Shown: one piece after another, positions 25,847 through 34,238 of the stretch
How the letters are laid out: every line of letters starts with the position of its first letter
Position numbering within the stretch: position 1 is the first letter of the stretch
From: Sedimentisphaerales bacterium
Lineage (GTDB): Bacteria > Planctomycetota > Phycisphaerae > Sedimentisphaerales > Anaerohalosphaeraceae
NCBI GenBank assembly: GCA_016926155.1
Contig: JAFGPC010000094.1
Span: forward strand, 1-41,761
Length of the DNA: 41,761 bases
Direction of reading: 5' to 3'
Notes under the pieces: model-generated
Seen by the model: only the letters and a program-made list of their open reading frames with translations
Told to the model about the DNA's origin: nothing
Database searches by the model: none
Made by a program: the position numbers and the translations under genes

Positions 25847-27502
25847 ATGAGAAATAAACGAAAAATCATGACAACCCTACTGCTGATAGGGTTAATTCTA
25901 TTATTGACTGGATGTCATTACAGTTGCAAAAGCTATTGCGCTAAGGAAGGTTTGGGGCCAGTCCCGCCCGAACTGGCCAAGAAGATGCATTGGTCCGATG
26001 AATGTGAAGCCTGGATTGATTTGCAACGTACAAAAATCGCGCAGGCCCAAATACCCAAGCCCGCACCCACACCTGCACCGAAACCCACCAGGACCGTAAC
26101 ACCTGAACAGGGCCCCAACGAGGTCACTCGTACCCTGCCCTGTAATGACTGTGGAATCCTGAAAATTGAAAAGATCATGCCCCAACAGGCGAATATAAAT
26201 GCGCCGTTCGACTATAAAATCGTGGCTACGAACCTGACTGATATGCCCCTTTCCAACGTGACGATCATGGAGGCCTTGTCGGACGGTTTTGTCTATCAGA
26301 AGTCGGAACCGAACGCTAAAAAGGACGGTCGTGTCCTCACCTGGGATATACCTGGTATGGGGCCCGGCGAGAGTAAAACTTTTCTCGTTTCCGGATATGC
26401 GGATAAGACAGGACAAATCGTAAATTGTGCCAATGCAAGTTATGTAATTCCCGCGTGTGCCAGGACAGATATTGTCGAGGCACAACTGGTTGTTGCACAT
26501 ACGATCCAGGAGGCTGTACTGATCTGTGATGAAATCCCCGTACGGATTATCGTACGAAACAACGGATCGGGAACCGCTTCTAATGTCAAAGTAGTCGCGG
26601 CTTTGCCGGAAGGGCTTACCACGGTCGAAGGACAGAAAACGATCAACATTAATGTGGGCGCTCTGGGAGCCGGACAGGCAAAGGAATACACCGTTAAAAC
26701 CAAAGCGGCCAAAGTGGGCCGTTATCCTCTGAAGGCGACGGCAATGGCCGATGGAGATCTCAAAGCGGAATCTGTGGCCTCCACGACAGTAGTGACGCAG
26801 CCCGTATTACAGATTGTTAAGGAAGGGCCCAAAACTCTTTATCTCGGACGACGGGCTGAATATACGATCACCGTTAAAAATACGGGAACCGCAACCGCAC
26901 AAAAGACTGTGGTCGAGGATACCATACCGGATGGGGTGGAAGATGTCCGCGTAACGGATGGTGGCAAGATGATAGGCTCCAAACTTCGATGGGAATTGGG
27001 CGAACTGCCACAGAATGCGTCAAAGACATTGCTGGTAACCTATATGCCTACGCGGGCAGCAACACTTTCCAATACTGCCTCTGCAACAGCCACGTGCGCT
27101 GCGGCCGTATCGGCGTCGGCTCAGACCTCTGTCAAGGGCATTGCTGCGATTTTGCTTGAAGTCATTGACGTGGAAGATCCCATTGAAGTCGGAACCAATG
27201 AAACCTACCAGATCACAGTAACCAATCAGGGAACTGCAGTGGATACAAACATCGTTATTAAAGGAATTCTCGAAGGACAGTTCATGGAATACGTATCCTC
27301 CAAAGGAGCTACACGAGGAACTCTGTCGGACGGTGTTGTGACCTTTGCTCCTCTGCCAAGTCTCGCCCCGAAGGCGAAAGCGACATGGGAGATTACAATC
27401 AAAGCGCTGAAAGAAGGAGACGTACGATTCAGGATCGTAATGAACAGCGATCAACTGGACAGGGATGTGGAAGAGACGGAAGCAACCAACTTTTATCAAT
27501 AA
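25847..27502 (+). CDS. OmcB-like lipoprotein with DUF11 repeats
   Basis: This 551-residue protein begins with a lipoprotein signal (LLLTGC, lipidated C23), a proline-rich linker (about 68-85) and four tandem immunoglobulin-like DUF11 repeats (about 105-205, 215-315, 320-425, 430-545). The repeats carry the pattern Y-x-I-x-V-x-N-x-G-T-A and end in variants of LAPKAKATWEITIKA. From memory, the last repeat follows chlamydial OmcB closely, including ITVTNQGTAVDTN and the G-x-V-x-F-x-x-L-P segment, but most OmcB cysteines are missing. It is probably an outer-membrane or periplasmic structural protein. GGGG lies 9 bp before the ATG. Confidence 0.82.
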   Translation: MRNKRKIMTTLLLIGLILLLTGCHYSCKSYCAKEGLGPVPPELAKKMHWSDECEAWIDLQRTKIAQAQIPKPAPTPAPKPTRTVTPEQGPNEVTRTLPCNDCGILKIEKIMPQQANINAPFDYKIVATNLTDMPLSNVTIMEALSDGFVYQKSEPNAKKDGRVLTWDIPGMGPGESKTFLVSGYADKTGQIVNCANASYVIPACARTDIVEAQLVVAHTIQEAVLICDEIPVRIIVRNNGSGTASNVKVVAALPEGLTTVEGQKTININVGALGAGQAKEYTVKTKAAKVGRYPLKATAMADGDLKAESVASTTVVTQPVLQIVKEGPKTLYLGRRAEYTITVKNTGTATAQKTVVEDTIPDGVEDVRVTDGGKMIGSKLRWELGELPQNASKTLLVTYMPTRAATLSNTASATATCAAAVSASAQTSVKGIAAILLEVIDVEDPIEVGTNETYQITVTNQGTAVDTNIVIKGILEGQFMEYVSSKGATRGTLSDGVVTFAPLPSLAPKAKATWEITIKALKEGDVRFRIVMNSDQLDRDVEETEATNFYQ

Positions 27503-27577
27503 TAACTCCTTGTATTGTTTCGCAATACTTTACTGGGACGGAAAGTCCAAAACAGACAGCACAGAAGCAGTTAAAAA

Positions 27578-27616
27578 ACCACACCAAGGACCCCCGACAA
27601 GGGTCTTTGGTGTGGT
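27578..27616. terminator. Long perfect hairpin downstream of the OmcB-like gene
   Basis: ACCACACCAAGGACCC (27578-27593) and GGGTCTTTGGTGTGGT (27601-27616) pair over 16 bp with one G-U and a 7-nt loop. The plus strand lacks a T-run after it, but the six A's just before it become a T-run on the minus strand, so it may act in both directions or mainly on antisense transcripts. A second hairpin, TATTGTCG/CGACAATA (27696-27718), lies further on; no gene is visible between 27503 and 27824. Confidence 0.55.
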
Positions 27617-27824
27617 GAGGTTGTATGTATTTTGGATCTACCGTATTAACGTGGAAAAGCCTGAAGGTAAGCAGCACAGAAACAAACTTAGCCTGTATTG
27701 TCGAAAGAACCGACAATATACGCCAAACTCTTTTTCCTTGTTATAGTGAACACAGCAGATAAACTATTTACAGGAAAATCCAGTTAAGCCGTTCTGAAAT
27801 TACCAGGAAAATAGGAGTATGTCC

Positions 27825-28862
27825 ATGAAGAATTCTATCTCTTTTTTAATTCTATTCGTGCTTCCATTCCTGCTTTTTGCAGAAGTCATGAAAGCCGACG
27901 AAGTACAGTTAACCAATGGAGATCGACTGACCGGAACAGTCGAGAACATCATCGAGGGGAAAATGTCCTTCACGACCGAGTTTATCGGATCGGTTACGAT
28001 CGATATGAAAAATGTCCGGACTTTCACTATGAAGGAACCGGCCAAACTTGTCCTGGCAGACGGCACTGTTCTGCAGCAATCGATTACCGGAAGCCAGACA
28101 GATAAAATCAAACTGTCGGGAAGCGATTTAATCCAGGCGCAGGAAATCGCCCTGTCCGACATCCAGGCCCTTAATCCCCCCGAAGTTGCACCTCCACAAT
28201 GGGAAGGCAGCGTCTCGGTGGGATTAACCAGTGTCCATGGTAATACAAAATCTGAAACGGTACAGGCCGGCGCCACCGCCTCACGCCGTACCGAAAAGGA
28301 CCGGACCACTCTTGGCGCCGACTATGGTCGCAGCAAGCAGGAAGATCCGGATACCGGCGAAGATGAGACTACCGAGAACTGGTGGAAAACCCGCGCGAAA
28401 TATGATTACTTCTTCACGGATCGATTATACGGATTCCTGGAAGGTCGTTACGAAACCGATAAAATTGCCAAACTGGACCGACGTGTCATCGGCGCAGCCG
28501 GAGGCGGTTACCAATGGATCGAAAAACCCGACATCAATTTCTCCACTGAACTCGGTGTTGCTTACCTGACCGAACGGTTCAAAAATGATACCGGCAATAA
28601 TAATGAAACCTCCCTGCACGCCGCTTATCACTTTGACACCAAACTCACCGATAAAATAAAATTCGTCAACGATCTGACCTACTACCCGAGTTTCGGTCGG
28701 TTTTCCGACTATTACCTCACCACCACCGCCGAGATCCGAGCTTCTATTACGGAAAATATGTTTACCAACTTCCGGACGATTTTCGATTACGATGCTACTC
28801 CTGCCACAGGCCAGGGAAGCACCGATGTCAAATACATTCTCGGCGTCGGCTGGAATTTCTAA
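27825..28862 (+). CDS. DUF481 outer-membrane beta-barrel protein
   Basis: This 345-residue protein has a Sec signal peptide, an N-terminal domain that starts DEVQLTNGDRLTG and contains repeated DG-T and SD-x-Q segments (about 20-120), and a DUF481/YdiY-like beta-barrel (about 125-345) with alternating strands and an aromatic end (GWNF), the usual C-terminal signal of outer-membrane proteins. Family members are salt-induced outer-membrane proteins of unknown function. ATG 27825 was chosen over ATG 27819 because AGGAG is then 7 rather than 1 bp away. The mscS gene follows after 36 bp, which fits an osmotic link. Confidence 0.85.
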   Translation: MKNSISFLILFVLPFLLFAEVMKADEVQLTNGDRLTGTVENIIEGKMSFTTEFIGSVTIDMKNVRTFTMKEPAKLVLADGTVLQQSITGSQTDKIKLSGSDLIQAQEIALSDIQALNPPEVAPPQWEGSVSVGLTSVHGNTKSETVQAGATASRRTEKDRTTLGADYGRSKQEDPDTGEDETTENWWKTRAKYDYFFTDRLYGFLEGRYETDKIAKLDRRVIGAAGGGYQWIEKPDINFSTELGVAYLTERFKNDTGNNNETSLHAAYHFDTKLTDKIKFVNDLTYYPSFGRFSDYYLTTTAEIRASITENMFTNFRTIFDYDATPATGQGSTDVKYILGVGWNF

Positions 28863-28898
28863 ACAGAAACCAATAATCACTTTTGGAAGGATCATATA

Positions 28899-29723
28899 AT
28901 GCAAGAATTATTGCAAAAGATCTATGAGTACCTGGCAACCAACAGCCTCAATTTGCTCTATGCATTGGTAATTTTGATTGTTGGCCGGTGGATTTCCGTC
29001 TTAGCAGGCAAACTCACGGAAAAAGCCCTTGCCGGGACCAAGGTCGATGTCACACTGCATAAGTTCGTTGCCGGCCTCGTACGGACCGCCCTTTTCATTT
29101 TCGTCATTGTCGCGGTCCTGGAAAAACTGGGGATCAAAACCACCTCATTCGTGGCCATTCTCGGTGCTGCCGGGCTGGCCGTCGGCCTGGCGCTGCAGGG
29201 TTCGCTGGCTAACTTCGCCGCTGGAATTCTGTTGACCATTTTCCGTCCCTTCCGGGTCGGTGACTTTGTCGAGATTGCAGGTACCAAGGGAATCGTCCGC
29301 CATATCGAAATCTTCAACACGATTCTCGATTCACCCGACAACCTGCGGATCATTATCCCCAACGCCCAGGTCACCGGCGGCAATATCGTTAATTATACAG
29401 TCAATGGCACCCGGCGCGTGGATATGGTGTTCGGAGTTTCCTACGATGATGACCTCAAGAAAGCCCGGGAAGTAATCCAGCAGGTAATCGCCGCTGATAC
29501 GCGCATCTTTTCCGATCCGGCCCCGGTTGTGGCCGTCTCCGCCCTGGCCGATAGCAGTGTCAACTTTGTCGTTCGTCCCTGGGTCAACGCCACTGATTAT
29601 TGGGGCGTATATTTCGACCTGACCGAACAAATCAAAGTCGCCCTGGAAAAAAACGGCCTGACCATTCCCTATCCGCAGCAGGATGTCTATGTCAAGCAGA
29701 TGGCCGCCGCACAGGCCCTATAA
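28899..29723 (+). CDS. mscS: Small-conductance mechanosensitive channel MscS
   Basis: This 274-residue channel is the length of E. coli MscS. There are three membrane helices (about 20-40, 60-82 and 88-115); the pore helix reads AAGLAVGLALQGSLANFAAG, with the alternating Gly and Ala that pack the gate. The soluble beta-domain follows (RPFRVGDFVEIAGTKGIV) and the C-terminal alpha-beta cage completes the vestibule. It releases solutes on hypo-osmotic shock. GGAAGG lies about 8 bp before the ATG. Confidence 0.95.
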   Translation: MQELLQKIYEYLATNSLNLLYALVILIVGRWISVLAGKLTEKALAGTKVDVTLHKFVAGLVRTALFIFVIVAVLEKLGIKTTSFVAILGAAGLAVGLALQGSLANFAAGILLTIFRPFRVGDFVEIAGTKGIVRHIEIFNTILDSPDNLRIIIPNAQVTGGNIVNYTVNGTRRVDMVFGVSYDDDLKKAREVIQQVIAADTRIFSDPAPVVAVSALADSSVNFVVRPWVNATDYWGVYFDLTEQIKVALEKNGLTIPYPQQDVYVKQMAAAQAL

Positions 29724-29799
29724 CACCATTCTAAATGAAAAATTAGCTCTGGTTGTTCTTCCGTCAGGACGGTTATACCTATCTCCTGTCTCTAGGTGG

Positions 29800-29850
29800 G
29801 TGTCATGCCTGTGCTTACGCGGGTATGCTTCTTTGTCACGCCGGCCTTAG
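29800..29850. repeat. Copy of a dispersed intergenic repeat
   Basis: GTGTCATGC (from 29800), then TACGCGG and GTCACGCCGGCC align with the segment starting at 31907. It is the most diverged of three related copies in the window and has no coding sense. Confidence 0.4.
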
Positions 29851-29936
29851 CCGATCCCGAGAGAAACCGAGAAAATCCGAGATAGTTCGATGTACTGGTT
29901 CGTGAAAATTCGTAATAGTCCTTTTCTTTATTCTAT

Positions 29937-29969
29937 AAAAAAACAGCCGGGACCATACAATCCCGGCTG
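29937..29969 (-). terminator. Rho-independent terminator of trpR-like/trpB2 operon
   Basis: On the minus strand, CAGCCGGGA (29969-29961) and TCCCGGCTG (29952-29944) form a perfect 9-bp stem followed directly by seven T's (29943-29937). It lies 30 bp after the trpB2 stop. Confidence 0.88.
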
Positions 29970-29999
29970 CCTCGGTTTACTTGATTATGATGGAACCAA

Positions 30000-31388
30000 T
30001 CACCATTTACCGCTTTTCCGCGCTTCCGCCTGCGGATGTTTCTTCAAGCATTCCTCCGTCTTCTCCAGCATCTCATCCGGCAGGCTGTACCGATCCAGTT
30101 TCCCCGATAAGTATGCATCGTATCCTGTCAGGTCCATTAAACCATGTCCGCTGTAGTTGAAAAGGATCACCTTTTCCTTACCCTCTTCCTTGGCCTTCTT
30201 GGCCTCCTGAATTGTCGCGGCTACGGCATGACTGGTCTCCGGTGCACAGATAAAGCCCTCCGTCTGCGCCCAGGTTATTGCCGCTTCATAGCATTCGATC
30301 TGATCGATCGCCCGCGGTGTATGCAGACCCTCGACTACGCACTGGCAAACCAGCGGAGCCATGCCGTGATACCGCAAACCTCCCGCGTGAATGGGCGGCG
30401 GCACAAAGTCGTGCCCCAGCGAATACATCGGCAGCAGTGGTGTCGTACATGCCGTGTCGCCGAAGTCATACGCAAACGGTGCCCGGGTCAGCGTCGGACA
30501 TGCCGTCGGCTCCACGGGAATAATCTCGATATCTGCACCGTTGATTTTGTCCGCAGTAAACGGAAACGCAAGACCTGCAAAATTGCTCCCGCCGCCGGCA
30601 CATCCAATCACCACGTCCGGCATCTTTTCGCCGATGCTCTTAAGCTGGGCTTTTGCCTCCTGCCCGATGATCGTCTGATGCAGCATTACATGATTCAGCA
30701 CGCTACCCAGCGAATATCGCGTCTTGCCGGCCGGATCGGTCACCGCCTGCTCGATCGCCTCGGAAATCGCAATCCCCAGCGAACCCGGCGTATCAGGCAT
30801 CTTCTCCAGAATCGCACGACCCGCATTCGTCTCGGTGCTCGGGCTCGCGATACAATTGGCCCCCCACGTCTGCATCATCAGCTTGCGGAACGGTTTCTGA
30901 TCAAAGCTGATCCGAACCATGAACACCTTGCACTCCAGACCCACCAGCTTGCACGCAAACGCAAGAGCTGAGCCCCACTGCCCCGCCCCAGTCTCGGTTG
31001 TCAGCCGCTCGATCCCGAACTGCTTGTTGTACCACGCCTGCGGCACGGCCGTATTCGGCTTGTGGCTGCCCGGCGGAGATGTGCTCTCGTCCTTGTAATA
31101 GATCTTGGCTGGCGTATCCAGATACCGTTCCAGATACACTGCACGACGCAGCGGCCCGGGACGCCATCGGTACAGGATATCCAGGATCTCCTCCGGAATA
31201 TCGATCCATCGCTCCGGGCTGACCTCCTGCTCGATCAGGTTCATCGGGAACACCGGTGTCAGCATTTCGGGATTGACCGGATTCCCGTCCGGCCCCAGCG
31301 GCGGCAGCATCGGCGTCGGCAGATCGGCCGCCAGATTGTACCATTTCTTCGGAATGTCTTTTTCGTGCAACAGGATCTTTCGGTCCAT
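30000..31388 (-). CDS. trpB2: Tryptophan synthase beta-like protein TrpB2
   Basis: This 462-residue protein is a fold-type II PLP enzyme of the TrpB2 group, which is longer than TrpB1. The PLP-binding lysine is K110 in GSHKPN, the substrate loop is [12 protein letters not shown], and the phosphate loop is [10 protein letters not shown]. It joins indole or a related nucleophile to serine; TrpB2 proteins often act without the alpha subunit as indole-salvage enzymes, and no trpA is nearby. The frame extends to ATG 31406, but that region contains the GGAGAGG ribosome site, so ATG 31388 is the start. The trpR-like gene ends 10 bp upstream and a strong terminator follows. Confidence 0.92.
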   Translation of the reverse strand: MDRKILLHEKDIPKKWYNLAADLPTPMLPPLGPDGNPVNPEMLTPVFPMNLIEQEVSPERWIDIPEEILDILYRWRPGPLRRAVYLERYLDTPAKIYYKDESTSPPGSHKPNTAVPQAWYNKQFGIERLTTETGAGQWGSALAFACKLVGLECKVFMVRISFDQKPFRKLMMQTWGANCIASPSTETNAGRAILEKMPDTPGSLGIAISEAIEQAVTDPAGKTRYSLGSVLNHVMLHQTIIGQEAKAQLKSIGEKMPDVVIGCAGGGSNFAGLAFPFTADKINGADIEIIPVEPTACPTLTRAPFAYDFGDTACTTPLLPMYSLGHDFVPPPIHAGGLRYHGMAPLVCQCVVEGLHTPRAIDQIECYEAAITWAQTEGFICAPETSHAVAATIQEAKKAKEEGKEKVILFNYSGHGLMDLTGYDAYLSGKLDRYSLPDEMLEKTEECLKKHPQAEARKSGKW

Positions 31389-31398
31389 ATTTCCTCTC

Positions 31399-31671
31399 CT
31401 AGTCATGCGATTGTTCTTCCAGCAAATTCCGTGTTACGGACTTCTTGTCTTTCAGGATTTTCGCCCCTCGGGTGATCTTGCACAGGCTGATCCCCAGATC
31501 CGCCGCGATCTGACGCTGGGCTTGCCCCGCACGCAGACGATGCATCAACTCCCACCGCATTGCCAGATCATGACGCTCGGCGGGTGTAAAGATTTCGTCG
31601 AAAAACCGCTTCATCCGACGCGGATCGCGGATCTGACAAAATGCCTCTGCCAATGGATCAATTTCGGCCAT
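31399..31671 (-). CDS. TrpR/YerC-family repressor
   Basis: This 90-residue all-helical protein matches the Trp-repressor superfamily (TrpR/YerC/YecD). The helix-turn-helix is [21 protein letters not shown], preceded by [23 protein letters not shown]. TrpR dimers bind tryptophan and then operator DNA. As the first gene of an operon with trpB2 it probably controls its own transcript in response to tryptophan. Many YerC members do not bind tryptophan, so the ligand is inferred from the neighbour. The ATG overlaps the end of a candidate operator; AGGTG is the ribosome site. Confidence 0.88.
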   Translation of the reverse strand: MAEIDPLAEAFCQIRDPRRMKRFFDEIFTPAERHDLAMRWELMHRLRAGQAQRQIAADLGISLCKITRGAKILKDKKSVTRNLLEEQSHD

Positions 31672-31674
31672 ATC

Positions 31675-31689
31675 AACACACCTGTGTTT
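31675..31689. promoter_or_regulatory. Candidate operator for the TrpR-like protein
   Basis: ACACA-CC-TGTGT forms a short palindrome (within 31675-31689) between the predicted start of transcription and the ATG, overlapping the ribosome site. Binding here would block early transcription or translation. It does not resemble the E. coli trp operator. Confidence 0.3.
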
Positions 31690-31703
31690 CTGTAAAGAGT
31701 AGC

Positions 31704-31732
31704 ATTATACCCCCCCGCCACACAAATGTAAA
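31704..31732 (-). promoter_or_regulatory. Promoter of the trpR-like/trpB2 operon
   Basis: TTTACA (31732-31727) and a perfect TATAAT (31709-31704) are separated by 17 bp on the minus strand. Transcription should start near 31697, 26 bp before the trpR-like ATG. Confidence 0.78.
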
Positions 31733-31784
31733 CCCTGATTACCGACAAACATAGAGGAAAAATCCACACCCCCGGACAACCTTT

Positions 31785-31850
31785 GTCATTCACGCGAAGA
31801 GCCTGCCCCCGGCTCGAACGGGGGCGGGAATCCAGTTCTTTCCCTGGAGA
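31785..31850. repeat. Dispersed GC-rich repeat, copy with perfect hairpin
   Basis: GTCATTCACGCGAAGAGCCTGC leads into a perfect GCCCCCG/CGGGGGC stem (31805-31825) and GGGAATCCAG. It is related to the copy starting at 31907. No gene is visible between 31672 and 32116. Confidence 0.5.
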
Positions 31851-31906
31851 CGAGTGACTGGCGACTGTATTCTCTTCCCAAATAATCAATCGTTAATGAG
31901 AATCGG

Positions 31907-32000
31907 GTGTCATGCTCCATGTCTACGCGGACACGTTATGCTGTCATCCCGGCCAAGCCTGCCCCGAGCAACGTCGAGGGGAGCCGGAATCCGGAAAAAC
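31907..32000. repeat. Dispersed GC-rich repeat, longest copy
   Basis: GTGTCATGC, then GTCATCCCGGCC, CCTGCCCCGAGC and GAGGGGAGCCGGAATCCGG. When translated, the element gives CHPGQACPEQRRGEPESG, a peptide string recognisable from spurious annotations in many environmental bacteria, so it is a dispersed repeat and not a gene. Confidence 0.6.
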
Positions 32001-32116
32001 CGTCATTAAGCCTGTCCAGAGGAAACCGAGCGGAGAGATTTCTTTCTTTAATTTTCGATTTTTCAATTTTAGTTTACTCTTGACCCTGATATTAATCGAT
32101 TCATAGAATAGAAAAT

Positions 32117-32263
32117 ATGGTTAAATCCAAACGAAAAGGAATTCTTGATGTCACACGTAAACCGCTGATCGACCGAGAGGGCCGCGTCCTCGGTGAGTTT
32201 GATCCGTATGCGCCGATGGCTGAACAGCAACTCGAACAAGCCGGCTGCCAAAGGGATCTTTGA
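32117..32263 (+). CDS. Hypothetical 48-residue protein
   Basis: ATG 32117 opens a frame of 48 codons to TGA 32261-32263. The start is basic (VKSKRKG), followed by RKPLIDREGRVLGEFDPYAP, which reads like ordinary soluble protein. Codon use matches the neighbours. No Shine-Dalgarno site is seen, only an A-rich leader. It points in the same direction as, and lies 57 bp before, the membrane-protein gene. No function is recognised, and a chance frame cannot be excluded. Confidence 0.4.
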   Translation: MVKSKRKGILDVTRKPLIDREGRVLGEFDPYAPMAEQQLEQAGCQRDL

Positions 32264-32320
32264 CCTGCAAAATTGAAAGACGGGCTCTGTCTACAGAGTA
32301 ATTTCAATAGGAGACACATC

Positions 32321-32740
32321 ATGACAAAACGAATTATCCGATGGTTGGCTATGATTATGAACGTCTGCCTTCTGGGATTCACCATACTTGTCATTGTAGC
32401 CCTTATACGTGAATACGACCTGGAGTGGGCCCAGGCACCTCTGCTGCTCTTAATGGTGTTTACACCGATAGTAAACTTCCTCGCCCTTCTTCCCAAAGAT
32501 GCTCGTCGAGAAAGTCAACAGCGCCGTATGGAGCGCACCTTGAACGCGCTTACCGGACATCTCGATGTTGCCGTGCCCTCCGGCCTGTCCCAGGAAGTCG
32601 AACGCCTGGCCAAAGATCCAAAGCAGAAACAAGCTGCGATCAGGCTCCATCGAAAACAAGCCCGTCTCTCCAAGGCAGAAGCCAGGATCGACATTGAAAC
32701 TTTCCTCAAGAACATACAATCGAAAGTGAATCCGATGTAA
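32321..32740 (+). CDS. Small two-helix membrane protein
   Basis: This 139-residue protein has two membrane helices (about 5-28 and 40-58) and a charged C-terminal cytoplasmic tail (about 60-139) rich in Arg, Lys and Gln, likely helical. I do not recognise a family. ATG 32321 is chosen over an upstream frame extension because AGGAG lies 8 bp before it. The thioredoxin-like gene follows after 16 bp, so the two are probably co-transcribed; the product may assist or anchor that protein. Confidence 0.7.
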   Translation: MTKRIIRWLAMIMNVCLLGFTILVIVALIREYDLEWAQAPLLLLMVFTPIVNFLALLPKDARRESQQRRMERTLNALTGHLDVAVPSGLSQEVERLAKDPKQKQAAIRLHRKQARLSKAEARIDIETFLKNIQSKVNPM

Positions 32741-32756
32741 ATAAGGGATAAGGATC

Positions 32757-34145
32757 ATGCGACATTGGATTTGGATTGGTTTGGTATTGTTCGTCTTGAT
32801 ATTCTTGTTCCTCCCGCCGGATCTGATTACGCAGATCACGTATGGTGTTGCGGCTATTCTGGCATACATCTTGCTCGGCCTGTTGACAAGGGTGATTTTA
32901 CGAAAGAAAAAGCCTCTTCAGAGCCTATGGATCGCCATAACCTGCGCTTGCATTGTGACAATTGCCGTCTTTGTGTTTGTAAGCGCAAGAAAAGCACAGG
33001 ATCGCAGAGAATATCAACGCTCCGAAAAGTCCCAAAGACCTCTGAGCCGCCTGGAAGGGCGCGTCTGCGATCCGAACGGCATCCCGGTTGGCTGGATCAA
33101 AGTGCGGTACTTTTACTATTCCGGTGAAAAAGGAAAGGAATGGCCTTTCGAGGGACCCGAGAAAAACTCGACAGATGCCAATGGTCATTATAGCTTTATC
33201 GTGCCCGCCGGAAGAACGTATCATATTGAGGCGGGCGGATATTCCGCCACGGCCGGAAGAAGTAATAAAGTCACGACAAAACCCGACGAAGTATGCAGAA
33301 TTGAGGATATTACAGTCCGTCCGGCCAGAAGCAGTGTCAGCGGAATAGTGCTGGCTCAGAATGGAAATCCTGTATCCGACATAGAGTTTGTCGCGTTTTC
33401 CCGGAGTTTCCAACCGACACGCCATGATCGTAATCCTTACACACGTATCGGGGGAGAATTTCGTATTGATAATGTCCTGCCGGACGAACGGCTGGCCATT
33501 TGTATTCTACCTTCAAGAAACAGGGCCCAAATTTGGAAGAAGATCAAACCGGATTCGCACAACTTGAAGTTGATCCTGGATCCGGAAAAGGAAATCGAGC
33601 TGCCGCCGGGCTGGAGGTACACGGGAGGTCTCTGGAGTATGGCTCTGGCAAATACATCCGTTGCAGAGCAAGGATTGCGTTTCAGTCTGCTTGATTTCGA
33701 GAGGAATACAGTCTCCCTTGCAGACAGTAGATATAAGAACAAAGTGGTTTTAATTAATATCTGGGGCACATGGTGCGGCGGGTGCATGGAGGAGATCCCG
33801 CATCTGATCCAAATGCAGAACAAATACGCCGCGAGAGGTCTGGAGATCATCGGCATAGCCTTTGAGAGGGACAACAGCCCGGAGGGCTGGGAGAAGGTGA
33901 AAAACCTGGCCCGGGAAAAAGGAATCAACTATACAATACTCAAGGGCGGTCTGGAAAAACGTCTAAATGTCGAAACGACTTTAAGCGGCCTCCAGGAATT
34001 TAAAGGCTACCCCACCACGCTTTTTCTGGACAGAGACGGCAAATGCAAGCATATACAGGTGGGTTTTTTTAGCACAACCCCCCAGCAGCAGGAATGGCAG
34101 ATTCACCAGATGGAAATGAGGATAGAAGATCTGTTAAACAAATAG
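32757..34145 (+). CDS. Membrane-anchored TlpA-like thioredoxin protein
   Basis: This 462-residue protein has three N-terminal membrane helices (about 4-20, 25-48 and 55-77), a carboxypeptidase regulatory-like (CarboxypepD_reg) beta domain at about 95-190 and possibly a second one (190-280), and a C-terminal thioredoxin domain of the TlpA/AhpC type (about 305-462). The active site is W-C-G-G-C (C340, C343) and the cis-Pro is in GYPTT. It probably reduces disulfides outside the membrane. Planctomycetes often fuse such domains. AAGGAT lies directly before the ATG. Confidence 0.85.
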   Translation: MRHWIWIGLVLFVLIFLFLPPDLITQITYGVAAILAYILLGLLTRVILRKKKPLQSLWIAITCACIVTIAVFVFVSARKAQDRREYQRSEKSQRPLSRLEGRVCDPNGIPVGWIKVRYFYYSGEKGKEWPFEGPEKNSTDANGHYSFIVPAGRTYHIEAGGYSATAGRSNKVTTKPDEVCRIEDITVRPARSSVSGIVLAQNGNPVSDIEFVAFSRSFQPTRHDRNPYTRIGGEFRIDNVLPDERLAICILPSRNRAQIWKKIKPDSHNLKLILDPEKEIELPPGWRYTGGLWSMALANTSVAEQGLRFSLLDFERNTVSLADSRYKNKVVLINIWGTWCGGCMEEIPHLIQMQNKYAARGLEIIGIAFERDNSPEGWEKVKNLAREKGINYTILKGGLEKRLNVETTLSGLQEFKGYPTTLFLDRDGKCKHIQVGFFSTTPQQQEWQIHQMEMRIEDLLNK

Positions 34146-34165
34146 GTCCACCAAGTCGCTTGGGC

Positions 34166-34189
34166 AAAAAATCGCAGGCTGGGCCCTGC
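34166..34189 (-). terminator. Terminator after the GH76 gene
   Basis: On the minus strand, GCAGG (34189-34185) and CCTGC (34178-34174) form a short GC-rich stem, followed by GA and six T's (34171-34166). It is 50 bp after the GH76 stop. The short stem limits confidence. Confidence 0.5.
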
Positions 34190-34238
34190 CCACGCGGTTC
34201 CTGCCCTACGGGTTACTCCCATCTGTATATGAATTCCC

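Noticed and set aside
31912-32106. A 64-codon plus-strand frame containing CHPGQACPEQRRGEPESG.
   Set aside because: It is the translation of a dispersed DNA repeat, not a protein gene.
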